Source: Desulfoluna limicola (GTDB taxonomy: Bacteria > Desulfobacterota > Desulfobacteria > Desulfobacterales > Desulfolunaceae). Taken from it: a stretch of DNA of 64,000 nt. Where the stretch lies: the NCBI RefSeq assembly GCF_021654575.1, contig NZ_AP024488.1:310001-374000 (forward strand), read 5' to 3'. Both the position numbers and the translations under genes were made by a program. Of this stretch, positions 1 through 8,436 are shown piece by piece. The notes beneath the pieces are model-generated. The model searched no databases, was not told where the DNA came from, and saw only the letters and a program-made list of their open reading frames with translations. How positions within the stretch are numbered: position 1 is the first letter of the stretch; every line of letters begins with the position of its first letter.

Positions 1-1314
1 GATCCCTGCTTTGAGTATATACGCTACTGCGACCATCACCAATGTACAGACAAACGGGGATTTAATCGCTACCATGTATTTGCTAAGTCTTAAATTAATC
101 AAGTTATTGGCTATAGGCTGAAGGAAGATAAATAATATGACCTGAGCAACAAGTAAGGCTGCAGCAACACAGGTGGCACTCCATTGAGATCCGATTACCA
201 CGGCCACACTCACTATTGTTACCGCAACAATATTGAAATAGAATCCAATGTTTGCTTTCCCTTTTGCAAGGATGATTGACCCTACAGGGTTGCCCAGAGA
301 TTTCAACGCTCCGACCACGCAAAGGATTTTAACGATTATTATTGAATGCAACCATTGATCCCCGAGAAATAGGTCGATAAACTCTGGTGCAACTATAAAC
401 AATCCGGCCATCATAGGGAACGAAACCGTAGTGATTATATTTATAATTCTGCAATAACCCTTCTGGAGTCTGAGGTTGTCGCTCTGGATCTTTGAAAAGA
501 TAGGAAATGCAACTTTTGTGATTACAGGATTTATTTTCATCAATGGGAATATAGCCAATTGGTAGGCCAAGGTATAATACCCGAGAGCTGCAGGTCCCAT
601 TCTGTGGCCGATGATCAGATAATCTATATTAGCGGAGAGATAGTTTACAGTCCTTTCTCCCATTTGGTAAACACCGAAACCCAGGAACCCATCCAAGTCG
701 CTCCTTGTAAAATGAAAACGTGGCTGCCAGTAATTCCAGCCCCTCACTGAGAGCAGTAAGACACTAATCAGGGTACGAGCAAGTTGGCCCCAGATTAGAG
801 CATAGACACCAAAATTATTATACGCGAGCACGATACTGACAATGGAATTAACGATCGAACAAGCAACCTCGATCTTTGCCAGTTGCTCGAACATCAGTTC
901 TTTTTGCATGAGGCTTTGAAATAGTTGCCCCAAGGGGGTGATTAAAAAAATCAAAGCGGTTAGGTAGATCATGCGGCTCAAGCGGGGCTCTTCGTAAAAA
1001 GCAACTACAAGTGGGGCTGATACACAGATAATAATATAAACCGTCACCCCGGATAGGAGATTCAGCCAGTAAAGACTGGAAAGCTGATCCATTCTAGTAT
1101 TCTGATGCTGTATGATTGCATTGGATATTCCCATGTCGGCAAAGGATTGAGCGAACCCGATTACAACCATTATCATCCCCATCAGGCCGAAGTCAGATGG
1201 AGAAAGTAACCTGGCCAAGGCTGTGAGTGTGAAGACTTGAAGGCCGGTCATCACAACCATTGAAATACTATTCCACTTTAATCCAGATACAGCTTTTTGT
1301 TTGAGGTTCATCAT
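1..1314 (-). CDS. Wzx/TuaB-type polysaccharide flippase (partial)
   Basis: This reading frame is open from an ATG at 1314 to the window edge (438 codons), so its C-terminus is missing. It encodes a polytopic membrane protein of the MOP exporter superfamily. The start MMNLKQKAVSGLKWNS and the segment LARLLSPSDFGLMGM match the N-terminus of WzxC/TuaB-type lipid-linked oligosaccharide flippases. Such proteins move undecaprenyl-linked repeat units to the periplasmic face of the inner membrane. The N-terminal half holds about six hydrophobic segments. A second ATG follows directly, and no clear Shine-Dalgarno site precedes either. It is the last visible gene of the minus-strand polysaccharide operon and follows the methyltransferase by 112 bases. 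The family is secure; the glycan moved is unknown. Confidence 0.9.
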   Translation of the reverse strand, partial: MMNLKQKAVSGLKWNSISMVVMTGLQVFTLTALARLLSPSDFGLMGMIMVVIGFAQSFADMGISNAIIQHQNTRMDQLSSLYWLNLLSGVTVYIIICVSAPLVVAFYEEPRLSRMIYLTALIFLITPLGQLFQSLMQKELMFEQLAKIEVACSIVNSIVSIVLAYNNFGVYALIWGQLARTLISVLLLSVRGWNYWQPRFHFTRSDLDGFLGFGVYQMGERTVNYLSANIDYLIIGHRMGPAALGYYTLAYQLAIFPLMKINPVITKVAFPIFSKIQSDNLRLQKGYCRIINIITTVSFPMMAGLFIVAPEFIDLFLGDQWLHSIIIVKILCVVGALKSLGNPVGSIILAKGKANIGFYFNIVAVTIVSVAVVIGSQWSATCVAAALLVAQVILFIFLQPIANNLINLRLSKYMVAIKSPFVCTLVMVAVAYILKAGI

Positions 1315-1426
1315 AAAAAAAATAAATTTTATTAAGAATACAACTGTTCAGTAAACTCGGAGGTAAGATAATTTTTCATACCATTTCCTGCCAAGGTTAT
1401 CTTTAGATACCAAGAAAAAAAGGCTA

Positions 1427-2086
1427 TCAGTCCGTCTTCTTCGCAACAACTATGTGCATCCATGTCCATTGCTCGGTCTTGTCCATCTTATCAAGAAGGT
1501 AACTCACTCCCTGGATAGCTATCCCGATACATGGAATGATAGGGATGTATTTCATTGGGCCTCGGTTAAATCGATAGATATTATAGACTAGTAACTGCCC
1601 AAAGGTGACCCAGAATCCAGAAAGGGCTTTGATCTTTATGATCTCAAACCCCGTCTTTTCAAATAGGTATTTAAGGCCATATTTGGAGTATCGGAAAAAA
1701 TCCCGTGGCTCTTCGTGAAGATGCCAAATGAACGGTACGCTATAAATTGCATATCCTCCCGACTTCAATACCCTGTGACATTCACGCAGGGCCTGTTCGG
1801 GCTCTTCTAGATGTTCCAAGACCGCTGTGCTGATTGCGCTGTCGAATGATAGGTTATCCACCGGGATTTCATAAGCAGTACCGAGTAAATCAATATGGGA
1901 CTTATCATGAATTGTTTCGTTGTGGTCCACACCAATGTGTTCCTCAACATATGGGGCAAGTAGTTTTTGGTAGGGTTTATCACCACAACCAATATCTATC
2001 AAACGGCCTGAAATATACTTACCAATCAGTTTATTTAGTTGATAATCATGGATATGTCTAACGAGTAAATTTTTGTAGCTATTCAT
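1427..2086 (-). CDS. Class I SAM-dependent methyltransferase
   Basis: A 219-residue Methyltransf_11-like enzyme. The SAM-binding motif I is LIDIGCGDKPYQKLL near residues 30-45, and the acidic loop GVDHNE follows. Later motifs are SAISTAVLEHLEEPEQAL and the post-II segment VLKSGGYAIYSVP. It lies between an acyltransferase and a flippase gene, so its likely role is methylation of a sugar or glycolipid intermediate of the surface glycan. The EEPRDFFRYSKYGLKYLF segment is common in methyltransferases of exopolysaccharide loci. Family assignment is firm. The acceptor cannot be read from the sequence. Confidence 0.85.
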   Translation of the reverse strand: MNSYKNLLVRHIHDYQLNKLIGKYISGRLIDIGCGDKPYQKLLAPYVEEHIGVDHNETIHDKSHIDLLGTAYEIPVDNLSFDSAISTAVLEHLEEPEQALRECHRVLKSGGYAIYSVPFIWHLHEEPRDFFRYSKYGLKYLFEKTGFEIIKIKALSGFWVTFGQLLVYNIYRFNRGPMKYIPIIPCIGIAIQGVSYLLDKMDKTEQWTWMHIVVAKKTD

Positions 2087-2200
2087 GGTGTTATCAAAGT
2101 GCCTTATAACGCTAATTTTTGTTTTTGGGTGTCTTGGTGATAATTAAAACTCGAAGAGTTGTTGATGGTCTCAGTAGAGATTCTAATAATCTAAATAATA

Positions 2201-3034
2201 TTACTTGATCGGTAGGAATTTTGCATTTGGCAATAGATGCCTCATTAAGCGGTATTCAAGATTTGTACCGGTTTTTCTGTATGTATAGTTAGTCACATTG
2301 AATACGGGAATATTTTGAGGGTATGTTTTGATATCTTCATTGCAGTTTACGATTCCAACGCAAGATTTTAATGAAATGTTTTCCTTATGCTCAAACTCTT
2401 CAAATTTTAATTTTAGATAGTCAATACGATCACTAAAACTCTTGTTAGAGAACTGAGGGCCAACTTTATCTGTAATATCTATTGCGGGAGACCCGGCGTA
2501 AACTCGATCCGCAGCCATTCCTTTTGTAAGTAATGAGCCCAGCATCGCCATGCTTCGAGCTTCATATTTTCCTGGAGAAACAAGGCAGTGTCCAACAAAC
2601 CATACATCATCTTCAATACGGAGTTCCTGTTTGGAATGAAAACGGCATCCCTTTAATACATCTCCAAATTTCATGTGGGTCCAAAGTTGGCTATGAGCCC
2701 CGATGCCTACGTTATTCCCTATAAGAGTATTTCCTTGGCAGTCGATGATTGTATGTTGTCCAGCCCAAAAATTACAGCCTATATGAATTTCACCAGGACC
2801 GGGGAAAAAACAACCTGAGTATATTGTCCCATAATCACCTAACTCAAATACATCTGCATTAACAACAACATTATTACCGATAATGGAGCCATCACCGATA
2901 TGTACTTTTTTGCAGTTGAATACGGCGTTTTTACCGATTGTTACGTTTTTTCCAATGGTAACATCGTTTGTAGAAAAGGAATGGTTCTTGAAGAAATTGC
3001 TGGTTTTATTCATGATATTTCTAAATACAACCAT
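2201..3034 (-). CDS. Hexapeptide-repeat acyltransferase
   Basis: A 277-residue protein with left-handed beta-helix (hexapeptide) repeats. Examples are VTIGKNVTIGKNAVF near residues 26-40 and IGDGSIIGNNVVV. A later segment, GNNVGIGAHSQLWTH, holds the histidines typical of O- or N-acetyltransferases. The C-terminal 80 residues are not hexapeptide-like and I do not recognise them. The protein probably acetylates a nucleotide sugar or a lipid-linked glycan. It follows the aminotransferase gene by 33 bases in the same operon, which suggests N-acylation of the amino sugar made by that enzyme; this is inference. Another in-frame ATG lies at 3013, and neither start has a convincing ribosome binding site. 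Confidence 0.82.
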   Translation of the reverse strand: MVVFRNIMNKTSNFFKNHSFSTNDVTIGKNVTIGKNAVFNCKKVHIGDGSIIGNNVVVNADVFELGDYGTIYSGCFFPGPGEIHIGCNFWAGQHTIIDCQGNTLIGNNVGIGAHSQLWTHMKFGDVLKGCRFHSKQELRIEDDVWFVGHCLVSPGKYEARSMAMLGSLLTKGMAADRVYAGSPAIDITDKVGPQFSNKSFSDRIDYLKLKFEEFEHKENISLKSCVGIVNCNEDIKTYPQNIPVFNVTNYTYRKTGTNLEYRLMRHLLPNAKFLPIK

Positions 3035-3067
3035 ATTGTATATACCTATGAGGCTCTGAGTCTAAGT

Positions 3068-4267
3068 TTAAAACTGCTTTTTAGGTCTGTGCTTTTTTGA
3101 ATCGATACTGCTTCGAATTGCTATCACCACATCTTCAATATCCTCATTACTCAGTTTGGCTGAGAGTGGCAAGCTTACAGTTTGACGCCCGATTCGCATC
3201 GCATGCGGGTAGTCTTGAGGGACCCACCCAAAGGTTTTTCGATAATAGGGGTGTTCAGGAAGGCTCAGATAATGCACGCCGGTGCCGATATTCTGGTTAT
3301 TCATTGCTGATAAAAATGCATCACGAGAGATACCAGCTTTTTTCTCATCGATGAGTATCGGGTAGAGATGATAAGCATGCCTCGTATCGGGCTCCGGCTC
3401 AGGTGGGGTAGTAACAGGCAGTTTCCTTAACAAATTGTTGTACGCATTCCATATCTCTTGGCGACGCTGCCAGTAATGGTCGATACGAGTCAACTGATGG
3501 ATTCCAATGGCGGCTTGAAGGTCCATCATGTTGTACTTAAAGCCCGGCTCGGTGACCATGTAATGTTTGTAGCCTTCATCGGAGAAACGTTGCCAGGCAT
3601 CAGAACTCATACCGTGGAGGGCTAAGATTTTAAGTCGGTCTGCATACTCTTTTTTATTCGACAAAATCATGCCGCCTTCACCGGTGACTATATTTTTGGT
3701 TGTGTAGAAACTGAAACAACCCAGGTCGCCGAAGGTTCCTGCTTTTCTGCCATGGTATTCGGTTTCGATGGCATGAGCACAGTCCTCTATCAAGACAAGG
3801 TCATTCTGATGGGCTATGGCGCATAGCGCGTCCATCCTGCACGGGCGGCCTGCAAAATGAACGGGGATGATTGCTTTTGTGCGAGGGGTGATCTTTTTCT
3901 CAACCTCGACAGGGTCAATATTCATCGTGAGAGGGTCTACATCGGCAAGGACTGGTGTTCCGCCGGCGTGGATTATAGCGTTGACCGTTGCACAGAAGGT
4001 GAGTGGTGTCGTGATGACTTCGTCCCCCGGTTCTATCCCTGTGACAAGTATGGACAGGTGAAGCGCTGCGGTGCATGAATTTACAGCGACGGCATGGTCG
4101 GCTTTCTTGTAAGCCCTGAAGTCTTCCTCAAACTTTGCGACCTTGGGACCTGTTCCCAGCCATGCTGATTGCATGCAGGAGACAACTTCGTCGATCTCAG
4201 CCTGTTCTATTAATGGTGAGCCAAATACAAGAAAGTCTTTTTTTGAACGTTTCACCCATTTATTCAT
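3068..4267 (-). CDS. DegT/DnrJ/EryC1 sugar aminotransferase
   Basis: A PLP-dependent aminotransferase of about 399 residues that converts a keto sugar nucleotide to an amino sugar. The PLP lysine is K191 in FYTTKNIVTGEGG. The upstream EDCAHAIE segment supplies the aspartate (D162) that contacts the pyridine nitrogen. VNSCTAALHLS near residue 63 forms the phosphate-binding region. I chose the ATG at 4267 rather than the longer frame to 4312, because it overlaps the wecB stop in an ATGA junction, a sign of translational coupling. Family members make 4-amino or 3-amino sugars for surface glycans. The exact substrate is undetermined. Confidence 0.9.
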   Translation of the reverse strand: MNKWVKRSKKDFLVFGSPLIEQAEIDEVVSCMQSAWLGTGPKVAKFEEDFRAYKKADHAVAVNSCTAALHLSILVTGIEPGDEVITTPLTFCATVNAIIHAGGTPVLADVDPLTMNIDPVEVEKKITPRTKAIIPVHFAGRPCRMDALCAIAHQNDLVLIEDCAHAIETEYHGRKAGTFGDLGCFSFYTTKNIVTGEGGMILSNKKEYADRLKILALHGMSSDAWQRFSDEGYKHYMVTEPGFKYNMMDLQAAIGIHQLTRIDHYWQRRQEIWNAYNNLLRKLPVTTPPEPEPDTRHAYHLYPILIDEKKAGISRDAFLSAMNNQNIGTGVHYLSLPEHPYYRKTFGWVPQDYPHAMRIGRQTVSLPLSAKLSNEDIEDVVIAIRSSIDSKKHRPKKQF

Positions 4268-5391
4268 CCTAAACTTCCTTCTGTTGATGCCAACCGAATA
4301 TCTAATAAACATTTTATATTCTTAACGACTCTCTCAGCTGCTCTGCCGTCCCAAAGATGAATCTTTTTATTCACATTGATAGCTTTCGCATTAATATTGC
4401 TTATGTCATCCAACAAACGATCAGCGGTTGTAAGAATATTTGTTCCCTCAATGACCGTAACTGGCCGTTCGGTGTTGGGTCGCAAGGTAAAGCAGGGTAT
4501 CCTTAGAAAGGATGTCTCTTCCTGTAAACCGCCCGAATCGGTTATAACCAGCCTGCAGTCAAAGACAAGGCTCATGAACGATTTGTAACTCAAAGGTTCC
4601 AAGAATGTCATGTTAGGTGTGTTTATCAGCTGATCCCAGATGCAATATTCTTTCAATTTGTTTTCTGTTCGTGGATGAACAGGAAAAACCATAGGAATCT
4701 TTTCGGAGACTCGTTTAAGCGTGTCGGCAAGAGCCATAAGCTTGCTCTCATCATCCACGTTGGATGGCCGGTGTAACGTAACGACCCCGTATTTCCCGGG
4801 GGGTAGCCCCTTCTTTTTGGCTTCTTTCTCCTCCCGGATGGCCGGTGTCATCATGACGAGTGAGTCGATCATGATGTTACCCACACGGGTAATCTTTTTC
4901 GCGCTGATCCCTTCACGCAATAGATTTTCATCTCCATCCGGTGAAGGGGTCCACAAATAGTCGGCGACAGCATCGGTGATTACTCGGTTGATTTCTTCAG
5001 GCATGCTACGGTCGCCTGATCGCAAACCAGCCTCAAGATGAGCCACTTTGATGCCCAATTTGACAGCAGCTAAGGTACAGGCCACGGTAGAATTGACGTC
5101 ACCGACCACTACCACCAGGTCTGGCCGTGCTTCCATCAGTGTCTTTTCATAGGCGATCATCACTCTGCCGGTTTGTTCAGCATGGGTGCCACTACCTATT
5201 CCAAGGCTGATATGTGGTTTTGGTAGATTAAGGTCCTTAAAAAAAGACGCAAACATGTTTTCGTCATAGTGCTGCCCCGTGTGTACGATGACCGGTATGG
5301 CCCAAGTCTCAAGGCTCAGGGCATGGTACAGCGGTGCAATCTTCATGAAGTTGGGCCGTGCTGCTGCGATTAAATGTATTATTTTTTTCAT
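4264..5391 (-). CDS. wecB: UDP-N-acetylglucosamine 2-epimerase (non-hydrolysing)
   Basis: A 375-residue protein that interconverts UDP-GlcNAc and UDP-ManNAc, feeding amino-sugar synthesis. The N-terminus MKKIIHLIAAARPNFMKIAP is the typical WecB opening. Other family signatures are VHTGQHYDENM, VVVGDVNSTVAC, HLEAGLRSGDRSMPEEINR, VTLHRPSNVD and the C-terminal ITDSGGLQEE. Length matches the family. It is the first enzyme gene of the operon, 242 bases downstream of the regulator, and is coupled to the aminotransferase by a 4-base overlap. The intergenic stretch before it contains a 7-bp-arm hairpin at 5419-5434. Confidence 0.95.
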   Translation of the reverse strand: MKKIIHLIAAARPNFMKIAPLYHALSLETWAIPVIVHTGQHYDENMFASFFKDLNLPKPHISLGIGSGTHAEQTGRVMIAYEKTLMEARPDLVVVVGDVNSTVACTLAAVKLGIKVAHLEAGLRSGDRSMPEEINRVITDAVADYLWTPSPDGDENLLREGISAKKITRVGNIMIDSLVMMTPAIREEKEAKKKGLPPGKYGVVTLHRPSNVDDESKLMALADTLKRVSEKIPMVFPVHPRTENKLKEYCIWDQLINTPNMTFLEPLSYKSFMSLVFDCRLVITDSGGLQEETSFLRIPCFTLRPNTERPVTVIEGTNILTTADRLLDDISNINAKAINVNKKIHLWDGRAAERVVKNIKCLLDIRLASTEGSLG

Positions 5392-5633
5392 TGAAGTAGC
5401 GTCATATATGGTTTTGTAGAAGCGAAGTCGCTTCGGCTTAATGCTTTAAATGTTGTGATTTCGGCTGCTTGTTATGTCGCAATATTTTATGTTTGCAGGG
5501 GTGTGATTGGATCTATTGGAACATTTTTAAGAGTGGATGTTGTGTCTCTATGTTGGCATAGCTCCGCCCCCTCGGGTACACCAAGTGTGGCTGCTCTTTA
5601 TTTAGTCGTCTTGGCTTTACCTGCCAATGATCA

Positions 5634-6191
5634 TCATGAACTTTCGGCGTTTGTCGCTTGCCAAACCAAGACCATGGGCCTTCGCTTAAGATTCTCTTGA
5701 AAATCATCGTATTCATCTTTTGTCATCACAAGAGATCTGATCTTCCGGTTGATGTACCGTTCTGTTTTTCTGCTCAAATCATTTAAATGGTATGGATCTA
5801 TGTTGCCAACCAGGACAAGATCGATAATTCCTGTGTCTTTTCCCTCCGCATAGTCGTCAATGAGATAGGCGGCTTCAAGGTCGCCCAGGCGTGTGACAAT
5901 GCTGTCGATAATTTTGTCGACGCCGATGGCTTTTCGTACCATGGAGCGGAGTTCTGGGAAGAGGGGGTGCTTTTGGTTGGCAGTGTAGTGGATTTGGCGT
6001 CCATTTTTGGATGATGTGAGCAGGTCGGCTTGGCTGAGCTGGTTGAGCTCTTCACGGACGGCATTGGTGGAAACGCCGAATTCGGCGGCCAGTTCACGTA
6101 GATATGCGTGGGTATCGGGGTTGAAGAAGAGTCGGACAAGCAACTTAATACGTGTTTTGGAGCCGATAATGCCGGAGAGAAGATCTCCCAT
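5634..6191 (-). CDS. Winged-helix regulator with nucleotidyltransferase-like domain
   Basis: A 185-residue protein. Residues about 8-75 form an ArsR-like winged helix, with YLRELAAEFGVSTNAVREEL as the DNA-recognition region and LLTSSKNGRQIHYTANQ as the wing. Residues about 90-170 resemble a minimal nucleotidyltransferase fold: AAYLIDDYAEGKDTGIIDLVLVG stands where GSxxxGxxxxxSDIDL would be. The Gly-Ser motif and most acidic catalytic residues are missing, so this domain probably does not transfer nucleotides. The gene precedes the polysaccharide operon on the same strand and is its likely local regulator, which is inference from position. The ribosome binding site AAAGGTGA precedes the ATG at 6191. 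Confidence 0.8.
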   Translation of the reverse strand: MGDLLSGIIGSKTRIKLLVRLFFNPDTHAYLRELAAEFGVSTNAVREELNQLSQADLLTSSKNGRQIHYTANQKHPLFPELRSMVRKAIGVDKIIDSIVTRLGDLEAAYLIDDYAEGKDTGIIDLVLVGNIDPYHLNDLSRKTERYINRKIRSLVMTKDEYDDFQENLKRRPMVLVWQATNAESS

Positions 6192-6310
6192 TGTTTCACC
6201 TTTTATGAGTAGTATAATTGAACGTAATATATGGTTGGGTCGCTTGTCAAGCGTTCTTTTGGAAGTGATTTGGCATATATGCAGGGTGTTGGGCGAAGCA
6301 ACATGGCTAT

Positions 6311-6328
6311 GGGGGGGGGGGGGGGGGG
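6311..6328. repeat. Homopolymeric G tract, 18 bases
   Basis: Eighteen consecutive G residues lie about 120 bases upstream of the start of the polysaccharide regulator and about 440 bases upstream of coaBC. Long G runs slip during replication and in other bacteria underlie phase variation of surface structures. Here the tract is outside any supported gene, so an effect would have to be on transcription. The exact length may be uncertain, because such runs are also prone to sequencing error. Confidence 0.9.
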
Positions 6329-6577
6329 CAAGGCAAAAGGCCGATGATTTGCTTTGTTATCTAATATCCAAGAGGTCATGAGCGAGGCGAATCCATCGAA
6401 CCAATAATGGGTTTAATGTCTTAATACATGGATTTCTGCGTATACGGTGATTAAGGCGTGCAGCGAGGCAATTGCTTATGAATGTTGTTGAAAAGGGATA
6501 GTGTCCAAGTAGCCAGAGGAAGGTTCAATTTCTGTCGTTGATTCCGTCGAAGTCCAAAGTGAATGTTGTCGATCCGA

Positions 6578-6638
6578 TACGCGATGGGTGAGGCGTTCGC
6601 AATTTGCTTTCGAGGTGGCTCACCTCGCCGCCGGAGGC
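6578..6638 (+). repeat. GCCTCC-terminated hairpin element, copy 1 (facing coaBC)
   Basis: Shortened copy. It holds the hairpin CGAGGTG-N3-CACCTCG followed by the conserved terminus CGCCGGAGGC, which ends 131 bases before coaBC. The upstream module is reduced to a TTCGCAA remnant. Confidence 0.75.
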
Positions 6639-6768
6639 TTTTTTGTGTTCGAGGCTGGCTTCATGAAACAACCGGGTTGTGGTAAGGAAGGGATCCATAT
6701 ACAGTGGCGGTGGCTGTACATCAACAGATGAGCCAGTTGGCGCGGAGCGGAGACTAAGGAGATAAGTG

Positions 6769-7974
6769 ATGGCTGTGCTTGAGAATAAACGGGTGGTTGT
6801 GTGTGTGACGGCAGGGATTGCTGCTTACAAAGCGGTGGAGGTTGTGCGGCTTCTTCAAAAGGAGGGGGCTGACGTCTGGGTTGCCATGACGCGTGGGGCC
6901 AAAGAGTTCGTGGGCGAGATGACCTTTGCCTCCATTTCGGGGCACCCTGTGCTTTCCAACCTCTTTGAAGAGGGCAAAGGCGCGTCCATCGGGCATATTG
7001 AGATGGCTGAAAAAGCCGATGTGGTGGTGGTGGCGCCTGCCACGGCCAACATCATCGGTAAGTTGGCCCACGGCATTGCCGATGATGCAGTGACGACCAC
7101 GATGCTGGCAGTAACGGCGCCGAAGCTTATTTGTCCGGCCATGAACACTCACATGTATGAAAACCAGGCTGTTCAGAGAAATCTGGATATTTTGGAAGGG
7201 GATGGGTATCAGGTTGTCGAGCCAGGCGTGGGAGAGATGGCTTGTGGCACAACCGGGCCCGGGCGTTTGCCTGAACCCGCAACCATTGTAGATCGCGTCA
7301 AGGCAGCACTCATTTCAAAGGACCTTGAGGGAAAGAAGATTCTTATCTCTGCGGGTCCGACCCGGGAGGCCATTGATCCGGTGCGGTACATTTCCAATCG
7401 CTCCTCCGGCAAGATGGGTTATGAAATTGCCCGTGCTGCCGAATACCGGGGTGCGGAGGTAACCCTTGTTTCCGGCCCCGTAAACCTTGATGTACCCGTG
7501 GGGGTGGATTGTATTTCGGTCACCTCCGTGGATGAAATGGCCGAAGCTGTCTTTTCGCGCATGGAGACTGCCGATGCGGTTATAAAGGTGGCTGCCGTTG
7601 CTGATTACAGGCCAAAGAACAGGGCTGAGCACAAGATCAAGAAGAAAAGCCATGACATGACCATCGAGCTGGATAAGAATATCGACATCCTGAAAGAACT
7701 CGGAAAGCGCAAAACCCATCAGGTTCTTGTCGGCTTTGCAGCGGAAACCCAGTCTCTTGCCGAAAATGCCCGAAAGAAGATCGAGGCCAAGAACCTGGAC
7801 ATGATTGTTGGGAACCTGGTTGGTGATCCCCGCTCCGGCTTTGGTACCGATACCAATATTGTCACCTTTTTTCATCCCGATGGCCGTAAGGAACCTTTTG
7901 AGTCCATGGGGAAGGATCAGGTGGCCCATGAGCTTCTCGATAGAGTGGTGGGGTTGATGAAGGTGCGTGGGTAG
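6769..7974 (+). CDS. coaBC: Phosphopantothenoylcysteine decarboxylase / synthetase
   Basis: A bifunctional enzyme of 401 residues for coenzyme A synthesis. It joins cysteine to 4'-phosphopantothenate (CoaB) and decarboxylates the product (CoaC, an FMN flavoprotein). The CoaC half opens with VVVCVTAGIAAYKAVEVVR and contains VVAPATANIIGKLAHGIADD, the substrate motif PAMNTHMYENQAV, and ACGTTGPGRLPEP with the catalytic cysteine. The CoaB half starts near residue 185 with ILISAGPTREAIDPVRYISN and includes KVAAVADYRP. The start is the ATG at 6769, preceded by AAGGAG at 6757-6762. It appears monocistronic. Confidence 0.97.
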   Translation: MAVLENKRVVVCVTAGIAAYKAVEVVRLLQKEGADVWVAMTRGAKEFVGEMTFASISGHPVLSNLFEEGKGASIGHIEMAEKADVVVVAPATANIIGKLAHGIADDAVTTTMLAVTAPKLICPAMNTHMYENQAVQRNLDILEGDGYQVVEPGVGEMACGTTGPGRLPEPATIVDRVKAALISKDLEGKKILISAGPTREAIDPVRYISNRSSGKMGYEIARAAEYRGAEVTLVSGPVNLDVPVGVDCISVTSVDEMAEAVFSRMETADAVIKVAAVADYRPKNRAEHKIKKKSHDMTIELDKNIDILKELGKRKTHQVLVGFAAETQSLAENARKKIEAKNLDMIVGNLVGDPRSGFGTDTNIVTFFHPDGRKEPFESMGKDQVAHELLDRVVGLMKVRG

Positions 7975-8047
7975 AAATAATTTTCTTACCATCCATTCTC
8001 AGCACCGCTAAGTGTATTGATGTCCCAGCATGGTGGCTTGTAGAAAT

Positions 8048-8098
8048 TGTTCTTCGTGCTTAGTTCTTGGTTCTTGGTTCGAGGAGTCGCTGCACTCC
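8048..8098 (-). repeat. AAGAAC-family dispersed repeat, copy 1
   Basis: Heptamer-like run of GTTCTTG/GTGCTTG units followed by GAGTCGCTGCACTCC. The same two-part pattern recurs at 8351, 9380, 9876, 9941, 11018 and 39611. Confidence 0.7.
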
Positions 8099-8350
8099 AT
8101 CAGTTATGAAAAAAACATGATCTGGCTGCTGTGGTCGCAACTCTTCAAAAAGTCCAAAGCCTTGATGGCCGCAGTGGGGCTGGGATCCAATTATTTCAGC
8201 CTGTTGTGATTAGCTTGGATGTTCGGAATATGGCTGTGAATAACGGGTAATTAAAAAAATAAATACCTATGACTGTTAAAGACGTTTTTGGTGCTTTTTT
8301 TTTGTTTTTCGTTCAATGTATTCGCTTCACTCAAGCCTTTTCTAATCGCA

Positions 8351-8400
8351 GGAGCGTAGCGACTCATTAACCAAGCACTAAGAACCACGAACTAAGAACA
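8351..8400 (+). repeat. AAGAAC-family dispersed repeat, copy 2
   Basis: The pattern GGAGCGTAGCGACTC followed by CCAAGCACTAAGAACC units, in opposite orientation to the copy at 8048. Confidence 0.7.
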
Positions 8401-8436
8401 CATGTTTGTATGATTTTTATGGAATATTCAGAATAG

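Larger units (their letters stand above)
6192..6768. other. Non-coding gap with G tract and repeats
   Basis: No gene is seen in these 577 bases between divergent genes. They contain the G18 run at 6311-6328, a degenerate copy of the GAGCG repeat family near 6376-6400, and the hairpin element at 6578-6638. Promoters for the minus-strand regulator and for coaBC must lie here. I could not fix either by a clean -35/-10 pair. Confidence 0.6.
7975..8436. other. Non-coding gap with inverted repeat copies
   Basis: No gene is seen. The gap holds two oppositely oriented copies of the AAGAAC repeat family (about 8048-8098 and 8351-8400), so the ends of the gap form a long imperfect inverted repeat, with a further half copy at about 8309-8333. 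Confidence 0.6.
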
